DNA from: UBA1141 sp963665155
Lineage (GTDB): Bacteria > Chloroflexota > Dehalococcoidia > Lucifugimonadales > UBA3495
Length of the DNA: 64,000 nt
NCBI GenBank assembly: GCA_963665155.2
Contig: OY761986.2
Span: 2,108,001-2,172,000 of the forward strand
Direction: 5' to 3'
In this document: positions 35,987 to 44,962 of the stretch, one piece after another
Numbering within the stretch: position 1 is the stretch's first letter
Layout of the letters: every line of letters starts with the position of its first letter
The notes under the pieces: generated by a model
Told to the model about the DNA's origin: nothing
What the model saw: only the letters and a program-made list of their open reading frames with translations
Databases searched by the model: none
Position numbers and translations under genes: made by a program

Positions 35987-36049
35987 GTTCCACGGAATTT
36001 GGTTTTCCCGGCCCTGCAGTTCCCACATGATCGTCAGACAGACTCCTAG

Positions 36050-37918
36050 CTAGAACTCCGGCCGAAAAGTACCCTGACCTAGGCTGTCCCGATATACTGG
36101 GCAAGAGATTTAATAAATGGGTGTGGGAGGTTGAGGATGCTGGGAGTACGGTCGGCGCAACGAGGGCTGCTGGAAGCGGATCACCTGTACCTGGACTATG
36201 TGGGCCGGGGCTCCTTCTATGGCTTCCTGGCCTCCCTGCGGGGACAGCTATTTCGAGACGAAGAGTTCGCCGAGCTATATTGCCCAGACAATGGCCGGGA
36301 TAGCGTGCCCCCAAGTCTGGTGGCCACTGCGCTGTTGTTGCAAGCCTACGACAAAGTCAGCGACGCCGAAGCCAAACAGCGGGCGGATTTTGATATCCGG
36401 TGGAAGGTGGCGTTGGGGATTGAGGTGGAGGACCGGCCCTTTGCCAAGAGCATGCTGCAGCTGTTTCGAGCCCAGCTGATCCTCCACGACCGGGTGCGGG
36501 CCGTCTTTCAGCGCAGCCTCCAATTCGCCCGGCAGACCGGATACCTGAAAGGACGCCGGATGAAGGTGGCGGTAGACACCACCTACATTCTGGGCCGAGG
36601 GGCGGTCAAGGACACCTACAACTTGCTGGCCGACGGCATAGTCCAGGTAGTGCGGGCGCTTTCGGACCTGGATGGGACGCGGCCCGAGGAATGGGCCTTG
36701 AGACACGGTCTGGAACTCTACTTTGGCTCCAGTGTGAAGGGAGAGGCAGAGATTGACTGGGACAACCAGAAAGAGCGGCAAGCCTTACTGCAGAAGATAG
36801 TAGCCGATGCCGACCTGGTGTTGGAGCTGGCCCGTCAGGTCCAGGGTCAGTTCCCCGAGGAGAGCCCCCAGCGCCAGGGTATAGTGGAAGCGGCGGAGTT
36901 GCTGGGGCAACTGTTACTGCAGGATGTGGAACGCCAGGAGGATGGCCCAGCCCTGAAGGATGGGGTAAGCCGGGACCGCATCCCTTCGGTACACGACCCG
37001 GAGATGCGCCACGGCCGTAAAAGCAGCAGCAAACGCTTCGACGGACATAAGGCTGCGGTGGTGGTGGATACCGATTCCCAACTGGTGACCGCGGTAGACA
37101 TCCTGCCCGGCAATGCCGGTGACAACACTGGAGTCCTGGAACTGGTGGAGCAGAGTGAGGAGAACACGGGCATAGCGGTGGAGGAGACTATCGGGGATGC
37201 GGCCTATGGGGATGGCGGGACGCGGCAGGCCTTTGCCGATGCTGGTCGGACTCTAATAGCCAAGGTGCCGGGTCGCCCTAATAAGGCCTGCTTCCCCAAG
37301 GAGGACTTCCAGATCGACTTGGAGGCAGGAACCTGCACCTGCCCAGCCGGTAATGTTACCCACACCCTGCGGACCTTCGGCACCCGGACCAACCGGTTGG
37401 GTCGGACCTACCTGGCCCGGAGTTTCCAATTCGACCCGGCGGTCTGCGGCGTATGCCCCCTGCGGTCCCAGTGCGTGGCGGCGCGGTACGGGGCGGGACG
37501 CACCGTAGCCCTGCATCCCCAAGAGGCGCTCTTGCAACAAGCCCGGGACTTCCAGCGGAGTGAGGGCTTTGCTGAATACCGTAGGCCGCGCCAGGCGGCC
37601 GAGCATCGCCTGGCGCGGCTGGCGCAACTGGGGGTCCGCCAATCTCGCTACTTCGGCCGAGCCAAGACCCGATTCCAACTACTCATGGCGGCCACGGTGG
37701 CCAACCTGACCCTGGTGGCTACCAAGATGGGGATGATATCTCCGGCTCCAGGCTCCTCTCACGATAAACCGGACCAGCAAGCCCCAGGGTCGCCCATCGT
37801 TACTACCCAATTCATATTGGCCGCAGCCAACTGGGTCACTCTTAGCCTCAGACTTACAGTCCACTGGTTATCCTCCACGCCATCCCGTCACAGCAGGGCT
37901 TTTCAGCCGGGTTTCTAG
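36050..37918 (+). mobile_element. Intact IS1182-like insertion sequence, copy A
   Basis: 1869 bases, nearly identical to 55635-57503 in the other orientation. Ends CTAGAACTCCGGCCGAAAAG and, reversed, CTAGAAACCCGGCTGAAAAG are imperfect inverted repeats, each including CTAG. The left CTAG directly follows the right CTAG (36046-36049) of the decayed element, so the two abut. Confidence 0.88.
36137..37918 (+). CDS. IS1182 family transposase, copy A
   Basis: 593 residues from ATG 36137 (GGAGG at 36126-36130; a TTG at 36131 is less likely). N-terminal DUF772-like domain (DNGRDSVPPSLVATALLLQAYDKVSDAEAKQRADFDIRWKVALG), a DDE core with GRRMKVAVDTTYILGRGAVKDTYNLLADGI, DPEMRHGRKSSSKRFDGHKAAVVVDTDSQLVTAVDILPGNAGDN, and a C-terminal zinc-like CTCPAG...CGVCPLRSQCV. 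The TAG stop lies inside the terminal CTAG. It differs from copy B at two residues seen (Met/Thr after PFAKS, and Pro/Leu in EYRRxRQ). Confidence 0.92.
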   Translation: MLGVRSAQRGLLEADHLYLDYVGRGSFYGFLASLRGQLFRDEEFAELYCPDNGRDSVPPSLVATALLLQAYDKVSDAEAKQRADFDIRWKVALGIEVEDRPFAKSMLQLFRAQLILHDRVRAVFQRSLQFARQTGYLKGRRMKVAVDTTYILGRGAVKDTYNLLADGIVQVVRALSDLDGTRPEEWALRHGLELYFGSSVKGEAEIDWDNQKERQALLQKIVADADLVLELARQVQGQFPEESPQRQGIVEAAELLGQLLLQDVERQEDGPALKDGVSRDRIPSVHDPEMRHGRKSSSKRFDGHKAAVVVDTDSQLVTAVDILPGNAGDNTGVLELVEQSEENTGIAVEETIGDAAYGDGGTRQAFADAGRTLIAKVPGRPNKACFPKEDFQIDLEAGTCTCPAGNVTHTLRTFGTRTNRLGRTYLARSFQFDPAVCGVCPLRSQCVAARYGAGRTVALHPQEALLQQARDFQRSEGFAEYRRPRQAAEHRLARLAQLGVRQSRYFGRAKTRFQLLMAATVANLTLVATKMGMISPAPGSSHDKPDQQAPGSPIVTTQFILAAANWVTLSLRLTVHWLSSTPSRHSRAFQPGF

Positions 37919-38115
37919 GGCCGGTGCGCCGCAGACGGTCAGGTTTAGGCGGAGACGGTAGAAGTGGCGGATCTTGACCCGCTATTCCTTGGACGTTGGA
38001 TAGTTTCGAGTCACTCGCTTGCGCTACTATCCCTGAACCACAGCGAACCGGTGTGCTAACTCGCCAAGTCCTTTACCGGAAAACTTTGTGCCTACAATCG
38101 CTCTTTCACGGTTGC
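37919..38115. other. Short intergenic region right of the IS island
   Basis: 197 bases between IS copy A and the TRAP permease end. No gene or repeat recognised. Confidence 0.4.
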
Positions 38116-39642
38116 CTATCTTTCGCCCTTAACCAGATCTGGAAACCAAGTCACGATTCCCGGAAATGCGATCAGAATGCCCAGCACGACCACCATGCAA
38201 GCGATGAAGGGCAAGACCCCCAAGTACACGTCTCCGATAGTGCCGGTGTCGGTCGCAGCGCCTCCTGTCGTGCCCTGAGGGCCATTGACCTCCCGACGCG
38301 CTCCATGCAAGACGTAAAGCGCCATTCCCTGGGGCGGAGTGATTTGCGCCAACTCGAACAATATGACCAGGATGATGCCGAACCAGAACAAGTCGACACC
38401 GGTACTTCGCAGCGCGGGGACTATTAGAGGCAAGGTGACGAAAAGCATGGAATAGCTCTCCATGAACGTGCCCAGCAGCAGGTAGAAAACTACCAATACC
38501 AAAACCAGTTGGACCGGGCTGAGGTCAAAGCCGGTGACCCATTGGGATATTTCGCTGGAAATGCCTACTCTGGCGAAAGCGAATTGCAAGGTAAACGCCG
38601 CCATCAAGATGAACATGATCATGGAGGTGCTGCGAATGGTAGACAGGAATGCTTTGGTTAGCATCCGAAAATTGTCGCCAACCGTCTCGTTAAACAGTTG
38701 GCGGAGTTCTGGCTGCGAGTCGGCGGGGTTTTGCTCTTTCCCGCCCAGACCTGACAAGAGCGTCTGCCTAAAACCTCGGGGAAGAAAAAGGCTGGTCCAT
38801 GGCTTTCCCAGCAACTCGAGAAGAACTCTCTGGACGAGGACCCACGATGTGTTGGCTACGGCAAGGAAGAAGGCCCCGGCTACCCCAGCGGCGGCGGCCT
38901 CGCTGGGTACGAATACATCGGTGTAAATCGTGCCGAGAACCAAGATAATCAGGCTAAACATCGGCAACATGGGCAAGATAGCGAAAATCCGGCCCCGCCA
39001 AGCCGCCTTGTTCAAATAGCCGCCTTCATATTCGCGAGGTGCGATACCAGGCCATATTGTGGCGGCGATCGCGATCATCAACATAAAAACCGCGGCGATC
39101 ATGAACCCAGGGACAAACCCGGCCAAGAACATTCTGGGAATTGATTGCCCGGTGGATAATGCGTAGATCAGCAATATGATACTGGGAGGAATCAGAATTC
39201 CCAGAGTTCCGCCAGCGGCGAGAGAGCCCAGAACGAAGCGTTCGTTGTAACCTCTGGCCTTAAATGAAGGTAATGCGACCCGGCTGATGGTCGCTGCGGT
39301 GGCTATGCTGGAGCCAGCGCAGGCGGCAAACAGAGCGCTGGAAGCAACGTTGGTGTGCAGTAGGCCTCCGGGTAAGAGCGCCACCCACCGAGAGAGGGAT
39401 GTGTACATCTTCTCCGCAATGCCGCTGCGGAGGACCAACTCACCCATCAAGATGAACAGCGGAATCGCTACCCAATTCCACTCGGTGTAGGTCTGCCAAG
39501 CTCTGCTAGGCGAGACGCCCCAAAGCGGAGCTTCGTGAAACGCGCTCATCAGGATCAAGGCGATGACGCCAATGGCCCCCGCAACGTAGAGCCCAGCAAG
39601 GAAAAACACGCCCATCAGACCGAAAGCCACGGCTATAGCCAT
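38116..39642 (-). CDS. TRAP transporter large permease (DctM-like)
   Basis: 508 residues with about 12-14 hydrophobic spans. DctM landmarks are the N-terminal WVAIPLFILMGELVLRSGIAEKMYTSLSRWVALLPGGLLHTNVASSALFAACAGSSIATAATISRVALPSFKARGYNERFVLGSLAAGGTLGILIPPS block and the ITPPQGMALYVLHGARRE loop near the C-terminus. Compared with typical DctM (about 430 residues) it has a longer hydrophilic insert in the middle (~280-345), seen in a large-permease subgroup. It forms a sodium- or proton-driven uptake system with DctP and DctQ partners, which are not in the window. AAGGAGCG precedes the ATG. Substrate unknown. Confidence 0.9.
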   Translation of the reverse strand: MAIAVAFGLMGVFFLAGLYVAGAIGVIALILMSAFHEAPLWGVSPSRAWQTYTEWNWVAIPLFILMGELVLRSGIAEKMYTSLSRWVALLPGGLLHTNVASSALFAACAGSSIATAATISRVALPSFKARGYNERFVLGSLAAGGTLGILIPPSIILLIYALSTGQSIPRMFLAGFVPGFMIAAVFMLMIAIAATIWPGIAPREYEGGYLNKAAWRGRIFAILPMLPMFSLIILVLGTIYTDVFVPSEAAAAGVAGAFFLAVANTSWVLVQRVLLELLGKPWTSLFLPRGFRQTLLSGLGGKEQNPADSQPELRQLFNETVGDNFRMLTKAFLSTIRSTSMIMFILMAAFTLQFAFARVGISSEISQWVTGFDLSPVQLVLVLVVFYLLLGTFMESYSMLFVTLPLIVPALRSTGVDLFWFGIILVILFELAQITPPQGMALYVLHGARREVNGPQGTTGGAATDTGTIGDVYLGVLPFIACMVVVLGILIAFPGIVTWFPDLVKGER

Positions 39643-40111
39643 CCACGCTCCTTCAATGTCGAATGCCTGAGTTTCCCGCTGGGTTGACTGCGTTCCCGGA
39701 TTCGAAAATATTTCTTAAATGTTCCAGTCCCGCCTCCCACCGGGCTCTGAGTCGCCCTGTGATGGGTTCCAGGCCTGGAGACTCATTTTAATAGACCCTT
39801 TAAGTGAGACCCATCAGTGAGAACCATTCCTAGTTTGAAATCCATCTTTACTTTTTGCTCACCAATATCTGGTCATGGAAAATAATGCCGAGTATGCATA
39901 TTTTGGGTGAAATTAGAGTTTTTCCGGTTAGAGACCCCAGCTCAGGGGGCTGTGGTCCTCCAAACCCCCTTGCCCGAAGTTATGTTGCCTAGTAAAATTA
40001 ACAGCCAGCTAGACCCCATGTTCTCCGTATATACTGCGATTGTGCCTCCACCACTCGAATCGGAACAAACGACCCGGGCCATGAATCAACCCAGATTTGA
40101 GGTCTGCCTAA
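39643..40111. other. Intergenic region, no clear gene
   Basis: 469 bases upstream of the TRAP permease. A 73-codon frame at 39907-40128 lacks coding character. The TRAP promoter should lie here. No repeat was recognised. Confidence 0.35.
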
Positions 40112-40378
40112 ATGCCAACGACCTATGACAAGCGCATCCTCAGACCCGGTTGGGCCGGGGAGCCGGAAGCCACCGAACTGGAGGTCTTGACCAAAAGGCT
40201 AACCAGAGACCGGCGTATGGCATCCCGCTGGGGCTTCACCCGCCCCAACAGCAAACAGACGGACTGGGCAATTCTTCAGGTCGCTATGTGGGGGGACCCT
40301 GATTTTAAGGCCCTTAACTCCGCTCTGGCTCACCAGCACTTTACCGTCAATACGGGTGTTCAACTTCCTTTGTTCTGA
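40112..40378 (+). CDS. Small hypothetical protein
   Basis: 88 residues (MPTTYDKRILRPGWAGEPEA... ending GVQLPLF). A GAGGT at 40097-40101 lies 10 bases before the ATG. Composition is protein-like and basic, without a membrane segment or a family I recognise. No supporting context; could be spurious. Confidence 0.4.
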   Translation: MPTTYDKRILRPGWAGEPEATELEVLTKRLTRDRRMASRWGFTRPNSKQTDWAILQVAMWGDPDFKALNSALAHQHFTVNTGVQLPLF

Positions 40379-40554
40379 GCCTCTGTTCTGAGCCGCCATC
40401 TTGGCCTAGCCCCACATAGTGCGTATAGTCCCAGCACAGGTCGATGGAAACAGAGAAACACAGCTTGAATCGTTGTGACTTCTGCGTTGTGAGTTTGACG
40501 CCCGCAACACCCCCTTGATTGGAAACCGCAGCCAGGTTCGCCCGTTGGTACGCC

Positions 40555-41241
40555 TTACTCGATAAGGGTGCGGAGCCAAGACAGCATGAAATCTCCAGCT
40601 TCACGCCAGACGTCTTCCCGAGTCCTGCCGCTGGATTTTAGTACCGCGAAGCCATGGTCGGCCCCGTACAGAAAATCCACCGTGGCTTGCGGCACATTCG
40701 CCGCCGCCGCTTTTAGTTCCTCGGGCGTACCGAAACTATCCCGTGTGCCGGAGCAAAACAACGTTGGCACGGTTATTTTGGGGAAATGCTCGTTCCTCGG
40801 TTGCGAAGGATTGGAAGGCGGGCGCAGCGGATAGGCGAACAACGCCAGTCCATCTACTGATGTGCCCTGCGCGACAATTCTGGACGCAATGCGTCCGCCC
40901 ATGGACCTGCCGCCGATTATCAGCTTGCCGGACGGCAAGCCAAGATCCGGGGAGCGGCACAAGCTGATAATCTCCCGCCACGTCTCTTCCAATAATCCCG
41001 GCGAGTCGGGCCGTCGGCTCCCCGATTCCATGTAGGGGAACTGAAACCGCAGGGTGGCGATGCCTTCCTCCGCCAATCGGTCGCTCAAGAACGCGCCAAA
41101 AGGGTCGTTGATGTTCGAGCCTGCCCCCGGCGCATAGACAACCAATAACTTTTGCGTAAAGGACCCTTTGGCGTCGGGCTGTGAAACCTTGGCGCTAAGA
41201 GTTTTGTCCCTGACGGTGAACTGAAGCTCGGATACGGTCAT
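40555..41241 (-). CDS. Alpha/beta hydrolase of the dienelactone hydrolase/TEX30 type
   Basis: 228 residues. Nucleophile motif GGRSMGGRIASRI (Ser ~113) and the N-terminal VVYAPGAGSNINDPFGAFLSDRLAEEGIATLRFQFPYME are typical of the KANL3/TEX30-like alpha/beta hydrolases. Acid and histidine are likely in SGTRDSFGTPEEL and YGADHGFAVLKSSGR. A small cytosolic esterase of unknown substrate. Confidence 0.85.
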   Translation of the reverse strand: MTVSELQFTVRDKTLSAKVSQPDAKGSFTQKLLVVYAPGAGSNINDPFGAFLSDRLAEEGIATLRFQFPYMESGSRRPDSPGLLEETWREIISLCRSPDLGLPSGKLIIGGRSMGGRIASRIVAQGTSVDGLALFAYPLRPPSNPSQPRNEHFPKITVPTLFCSGTRDSFGTPEELKAAAANVPQATVDFLYGADHGFAVLKSSGRTREDVWREAGDFMLSWLRTLIE

Positions 41242-41313
41242 GACGCAACTACTACAATTTGAGCGAATACCTGTGGAGAGAATACCTGTCTATGGTGCAT
41301 AACGGTGCCTGCG

Positions 41314-41673
41314 TTAATCCACAGCCGTGGTGGTTATGTGGGACATGTAGGACTCGGCCTTTGCGCCATGCCAGTGATTTTCGCCTACCTGAATATGCAC
41401 CACGTCGCCCACTGTAATTTCCTGTTGCTCTTGTTCGTTGGCCACGATGCCCACTCCGGCGGTCACCACCAAAATCTGGTCGCTTTTGTGCACGTGCCAG
41501 CCGGTGGTTGCGCCGCGCTCAAAGTTCACCACGCTGCTGCTAAAGTTCTTGCTTGCGCCATCGGGTAGCAACGGCTGCCTGGTACGGCGCACTTCGCCTC
41601 CGGTCCAGCCGGGTATGGGCGTGGCCGTGTCTATGGGCACAGTTTCAACTTCAGATATTCTTATGACTTTCAT
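41314..41673 (-). CDS. Cupin domain protein
   Basis: 119 residues. Cupin motif 1 is GWHVHKSDQILVVTAGVG and motif 2 is GDVVHIQVGENHWHGA, giving a two-histidine-plus-acid type metal site. N-terminal MKVIRISEVETVPIDTATPIPGWTGGEVRRTRQPLL. A single-domain cupin near an alpha/beta hydrolase; catalytic role unknown. Confidence 0.82.
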   Translation of the reverse strand: MKVIRISEVETVPIDTATPIPGWTGGEVRRTRQPLLPDGASKNFSSSVVNFERGATTGWHVHKSDQILVVTAGVGIVANEQEQQEITVGDVVHIQVGENHWHGAKAESYMSHITTTAVD

Positions 41674-41769
41674 CCGTTTCTCCTAAGAATTCGAGATTTT
41701 GATGTTCCAGTCCACCGGGATAATACATGAAGTTGGTCCCAGAGGACATAGTCTACCAACTTCGCGCCC

Positions 41770-41796
41770 GTCACACCGGCGCAGGCCGGAATCCAT
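41770..41796 (-). repeat. Dispersed CCGGCGCAGGCCGGAATCC repeat, copy 1
   Basis: Minus strand TGGATTCCGGCCTGCGCCGGTGTGA, near-identical to 49143-49167. It is a short GC-rich inverted repeat of a type common in many bacterial genomes, in a 280-base intergenic region that holds nothing else recognised. Confidence 0.6.
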
Positions 41797-41953
41797 CGAG
41801 CGATTCTACATCAAAAGTGCCTGGACACACGCCTTTGCTGGTGTGACGATGTAAAGATTACGAAACATCCCGAAGATTTCAGCGTCTCGGCCCGGCGCGC
41901 CACTACCTCTGCGATTGGTTAGAATAAAAAGAACAGCGCAATTGGAGAAAACG

Positions 41954-42400
41954 ATGATCCAGCTTACAGAGGAAATGCGACACCACATAAACAATGCCCG
42001 GAACAGCGGCAACCTTTGCGTCCTCGCTTCCGCATCAACGGAAGGAACGCCTAACGCCGGATACATAGGCACCGTTGTTGTCTTGGATGAGGGGTCATTG
42101 GCATTCCGGCAGAGGCTGCCAATCCAAGAAAATATCCAGGAGAACCCCAAGGTGGTGCTTCTCTTCTATGACCACCAAGAACAGGTGGGCTGGAAGTTTC
42201 GTTGCACCGCCTATCTTCATTCCGGAACTGCTGAAGGCGAGGAAAGGACTGTCTTCGAAAGGGTCATGACCAGCCTTTCGGACGCAGGCCTGATTCAAAA
42301 CCCGGAAGGGGAAGGAGTTGCGGTGGTGCTCCAGGTCGACCAAGTTCTGACTAACTTCGGTGAGTTGTTGCAGGAACGTACGCCAGGTTTACGTTGGTGA
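41954..42400 (+). CDS. Pyridoxamine 5'-phosphate oxidase-like flavin protein
   Basis: 148 residues from ATG 41954, which has GGAGA at 41944-41948; the frame extends to 41915 without support. It has the split-barrel FMN-binding pattern: NLCVLASASTEGTPNAGYIGTVVVLDEGSLAFRQRLPIQENIQENPKVVLLFYDH, then WKFRCTAYLHSGTAEGEE. Such proteins bind FMN or F420 and their substrates vary; no specific reaction can be given. Confidence 0.78.
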   Translation: MIQLTEEMRHHINNARNSGNLCVLASASTEGTPNAGYIGTVVVLDEGSLAFRQRLPIQENIQENPKVVLLFYDHQEQVGWKFRCTAYLHSGTAEGEERTVFERVMTSLSDAGLIQNPEGEGVAVVLQVDQVLTNFGELLQERTPGLRW

Positions 42401-42446
42401 ACCCACGTTAACAGAAGCACGAACATTTCGGCTCGAACATGGGCGC

Positions 42447-42622
42447 GGGGCCACCCCAAGTCTCCTTTGAAGGCTTTCCCGGGGCCACCACAGGTCTCCT
42501 TTGAAGGCTTTCCCGGGGCCACCACAGGTCTCCTTTGAAGGCTTTGAAGGCTTTCCCGGGGCCACCACAGGTCTCCTTTGAAGGCTTTCCCGGGGCCACC
42601 ACAGGTCTCCTTTGAAGGCTTT
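42447..42622. repeat. Tandem array of five 34-bp repeats
   Basis: Unit GGGGCCACCACAGGTCTCCTTTGAAGGCTTTCCC repeated head to tail at 42447, 42481, 42515, 42558 and 42592. The third unit has an internal 9-base duplication (GGCTTTGAA), and the first differs at two bases. No spacers exist, so it is not CRISPR. Short frames through it are repeat translations. Confidence 0.85.
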
Positions 42623-42817
42623 TTCCATGAATTAGCGGCTGGACGGGGGCGGAACTTCATCTAAGTTGGTGATGAGACAAATTTGAAGGACAGCAACAAA
42701 TCTTCTCGTTCCCTTGCCGCTCATTTTGCGGTTGTGTAGAATACCTGGACTGACCACGGCACACGGACCACCCTGCATGGATCATAAAAATAATTCTTAG
42801 CACAGGGGGCGGCCATC

Positions 42818-43636
42818 ATGGACATGGGATTGACGGACAAAAAGGCTTTCGTGGGCGGAGGCAGCCGGGGTATCGGCAAAGCCATTGCGTTGGATTTGGC
42901 TCGGGAAGGCGTCGATGTGGTGATTGCCTCCCGCAACATTGAGGAGCTCGAGAAATCCGCTCGTGAGATCGAGGACGCGACAGGCCGAAAGATTTTCGCC
43001 ATGGCCATGGACGCGACTAAACGGGACCAGGTGGACCGGGTGATGGCCGAGGCTGCCGAGAAACTTGGCGGGCTGCATATTCTGGTCAACAGCGCGTCCT
43101 TGCCCGGTGGGTCACCCAGCGCCACCGGCCCAATAGATTCGCTAATCGACGAAGAATTGATCGGCGACTTCGATGTCAAATTTGTTGGCGCACTGCGTTG
43201 CGCTAGGGCTGCTATACCCCTGCTTAAAGAGCAAGGCTGGGGCCGCATTATCAACATTAGCGGCGGCAACGCCCGCGTGGCCGGCAACCTGAGCGGTGGC
43301 GCACGCAACGTTTCCATGGTCCACATGACCAAAACCCTGTCGAACCAGATGGGCCGCTTCGGCATTACGGTCAACTGCATCCACCCCGGCACTACCCGCA
43401 CCGAGCGAACACCGGGGATGCTGGCTGCCCGGGCCGCTCAACTGGGTATCTCCGCCGAAGAAATTGAAGCACAGGACTTCGCCCCCGATTCTCCACGGGG
43501 CAACGCCATTTGCCGCATGGTAGACGCCGCCGAGGTGGCCTACCTGACCACATATCTGGCATCGGACAAGGCGTGGGCCATCACCGGCGAGGTCATAGCC
43601 GCCGGCGGAGGCACCGGCAGCGCAGTCTACTACTGA
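42818..43636 (+). CDS. SDR family protein, catalytic tyrosine replaced
   Basis: 272 residues of the short-chain dehydrogenase fold. The cofactor motif is GGGSRGIGKAIALDLA (~11-26) and the Asn region reads LVNSASLPGG. The usual Ser-Tyr-Lys triad looks incomplete: around residue 165 the sequence is NVSMVHMTKTLSNQMGRFGITVNCIHPG, where Val stands where Tyr is expected four residues before Lys. The protein may be a non-canonical SDR or use a different residue. The methyltransferase gene follows after 5 bases, suggesting coupling. Confidence 0.82.
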   Translation: MDMGLTDKKAFVGGGSRGIGKAIALDLAREGVDVVIASRNIEELEKSAREIEDATGRKIFAMAMDATKRDQVDRVMAEAAEKLGGLHILVNSASLPGGSPSATGPIDSLIDEELIGDFDVKFVGALRCARAAIPLLKEQGWGRIINISGGNARVAGNLSGGARNVSMVHMTKTLSNQMGRFGITVNCIHPGTTRTERTPGMLAARAAQLGISAEEIEAQDFAPDSPRGNAICRMVDAAEVAYLTTYLASDKAWAITGEVIAAGGGTGSAVYY

Positions 43637-43641
43637 TAATT

Positions 43642-44490
43642 ATGCCGGTGAATATTGTGACGGCCGTCCAGTCTTACATGGCTCGAATTGACGCCGTAGA
43701 GGCCCAGCGCCAGCGTATGTACGGCGCGGATATTCCAGTAGACATTTGGGGCGGTCAGTCGGCGCAGGTATTTCGGGCCGACCCCCATCGAAGCCTCGAC
43801 CCGAATTTAACGGCTATAGCTTCCTACCTTCAGCCCGAAGACATGTTCGTGGACGTAGGGGGCGGAGCAGGGCGCGTGTCCCTGCCAATGGCCCTACGGT
43901 GCCGGGAAGTGCTGACCGTCGAACCCTCGCAGGGCATGGCCGATGTGTACCGGGAATTGGCCACGGAAAACCAGATCTCCAACGCATCAATTATCCCGTC
44001 CTCTTGGCTCGAAGCAGAGAGCGTGCGTGGCGACTTGGTTTTTACCGCCGACGTAACCTACTTCGTTCGAGACATTGAGGACTTCATCGAAAGAATGACT
44101 GCCAGAGCAAATCGGCGAGCGATGATCACGGTGTGGAGCGAACCTCCTCCCAATAGAGGCGCCGAAATGTTTCGGCTTATCTACGGCGAGGAGCAAGCCA
44201 GGCTTCCGGGGCACCGCGATCTCTTGCCGGTGTTGTGGGAAATGGGGCTTCTACCCGACGTCACGGTACTACCCGAGCCTCCATGGTGGGAGAGTGTGCC
44301 CCAATCCCCCGCAGCCGCTCTGGATCTGGCAATAGCAGGAAGGTGGCTAAAGGCGGAAGACCGGGATAGGGCCCAAAGCCTGGTGCAGGACCGATTCGAC
44401 GAACTGTTTGATTCGGTGGACGCAGGCTTTCAACCACGATGGCGGCGCGACATGCGGGAGCTTTTGATTACCTGGGAGACCGGACAGTAG
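43642..44490 (+). CDS. SAM-dependent methyltransferase
   Basis: 282 residues from ATG 43642, 5 bases after the SDR stop; a longer frame from 43510 overlaps the SDR and is not credible. The SAM site is MFVDVGGGAGRVSLPMAL, followed by VLTVEPSQGM and a DLVFTADVTYFVRDIEDFIERM segment. Class I fold. Substrate unknown; operon with the SDR suggests a joint pathway. Confidence 0.83.
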   Translation: MPVNIVTAVQSYMARIDAVEAQRQRMYGADIPVDIWGGQSAQVFRADPHRSLDPNLTAIASYLQPEDMFVDVGGGAGRVSLPMALRCREVLTVEPSQGMADVYRELATENQISNASIIPSSWLEAESVRGDLVFTADVTYFVRDIEDFIERMTARANRRAMITVWSEPPPNRGAEMFRLIYGEEQARLPGHRDLLPVLWEMGLLPDVTVLPEPPWWESVPQSPAAALDLAIAGRWLKAEDRDRAQSLVQDRFDELFDSVDAGFQPRWRRDMRELLITWETGQ

Positions 44491-44494
44491 TAGG

Positions 44495-44962
44495 CTACCT
44501 GACGATGGCATCCGCTTGTCCGGCTTGGGCATCCATTATTCGCTCCAAGTGGTGTTCCATAAGGTCCATATTTTTCATATCATCCACCGCATAGTAGCCA
44601 TATTCGGTCGTCTCATCGCTTAGAGACAGCGCTCCGCCGATAGCTTCGGCCTCGAAACTGAATGCCACGGGCTGAACGCGGTTTCCGTCGGAATACACAA
44701 TCACTAGGTTGGGCGTGGTGTACACCCCGACTAGTCTACCGACCCGCACTATCAATCCGGTTTCTTCAAGCACCTCCCTCGCGCAGGCCTCGGCGGCGCT
44801 CTCTCCGGGGTCCATGCCCCCACCGGGCAAGCACCAACGTCCGTTATCGGAGCGGCGTGTCAGCAGCACCTGATCCTTGGCATCCCCATAAATTATGGCC
44901 GAGCATCCGGGGCGCAACTGGCCTTCTTTGCCAACACGGTCGCCATAAATAAGTTCTGACAT
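44495..44962 (-). CDS. Nudix hydrolase
   Basis: 155 residues with a full Nudix box at about 48-70 (GMDPGESAAEACAREVLEETGLI, pattern G-x5-E-x7-R-E-x-x-E-E-x-G). It hydrolyses a nucleoside diphosphate linked to another group; the substrate cannot be inferred. It overlaps no neighbour and ends 5 bases from the methyltransferase stop (convergent). Confidence 0.9.
   Translation of the reverse strand: MSELIYGDRVGKEGQLRPGCSAIIYGDAKDQVLLTRRSDNGRWCLPGGGMDPGESAAEACAREVLEETGLIVRVGRLVGVYTTPNLVIVYSDGNRVQPVAFSFEAEAIGGALSLSDETTEYGYYAVDDMKNMDLMEHHLERIMDAQAGQADAIVR

Larger units (their letters stand above)
34015..36049 (+). mobile_element. Decayed IS1182-like element, carrying an IS5-like insertion
   Basis: Ends are CTAGGAGTCTGTCCGA (34015-34030) and, on the opposite strand, CTAGGAGTCTGTCTGA (36034-36049), imperfect inverted repeats that begin and end with CTAG. 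The transposase inside is broken and N-terminally deleted. An IS5-like element occupies about 35161-35986. The CTAG at 34015-34018 is shared with the IS701-like element to the left. Confidence 0.75.

Noticed and set aside
32736..37918. Composite transposon carrying cargo
   Set aside because: Only IS material lies between the elements; no passenger gene, and the neighbouring elements are of different families.
38116..39642. Complete TRAP transporter operon
   Set aside because: No DctP binding protein or DctQ small permease is found on either side, so only the large permease is annotated.
42447..42622. 34-bp repeats resembling CRISPR repeats
   Set aside because: Unit length is CRISPR-like but there are no spacers between units.
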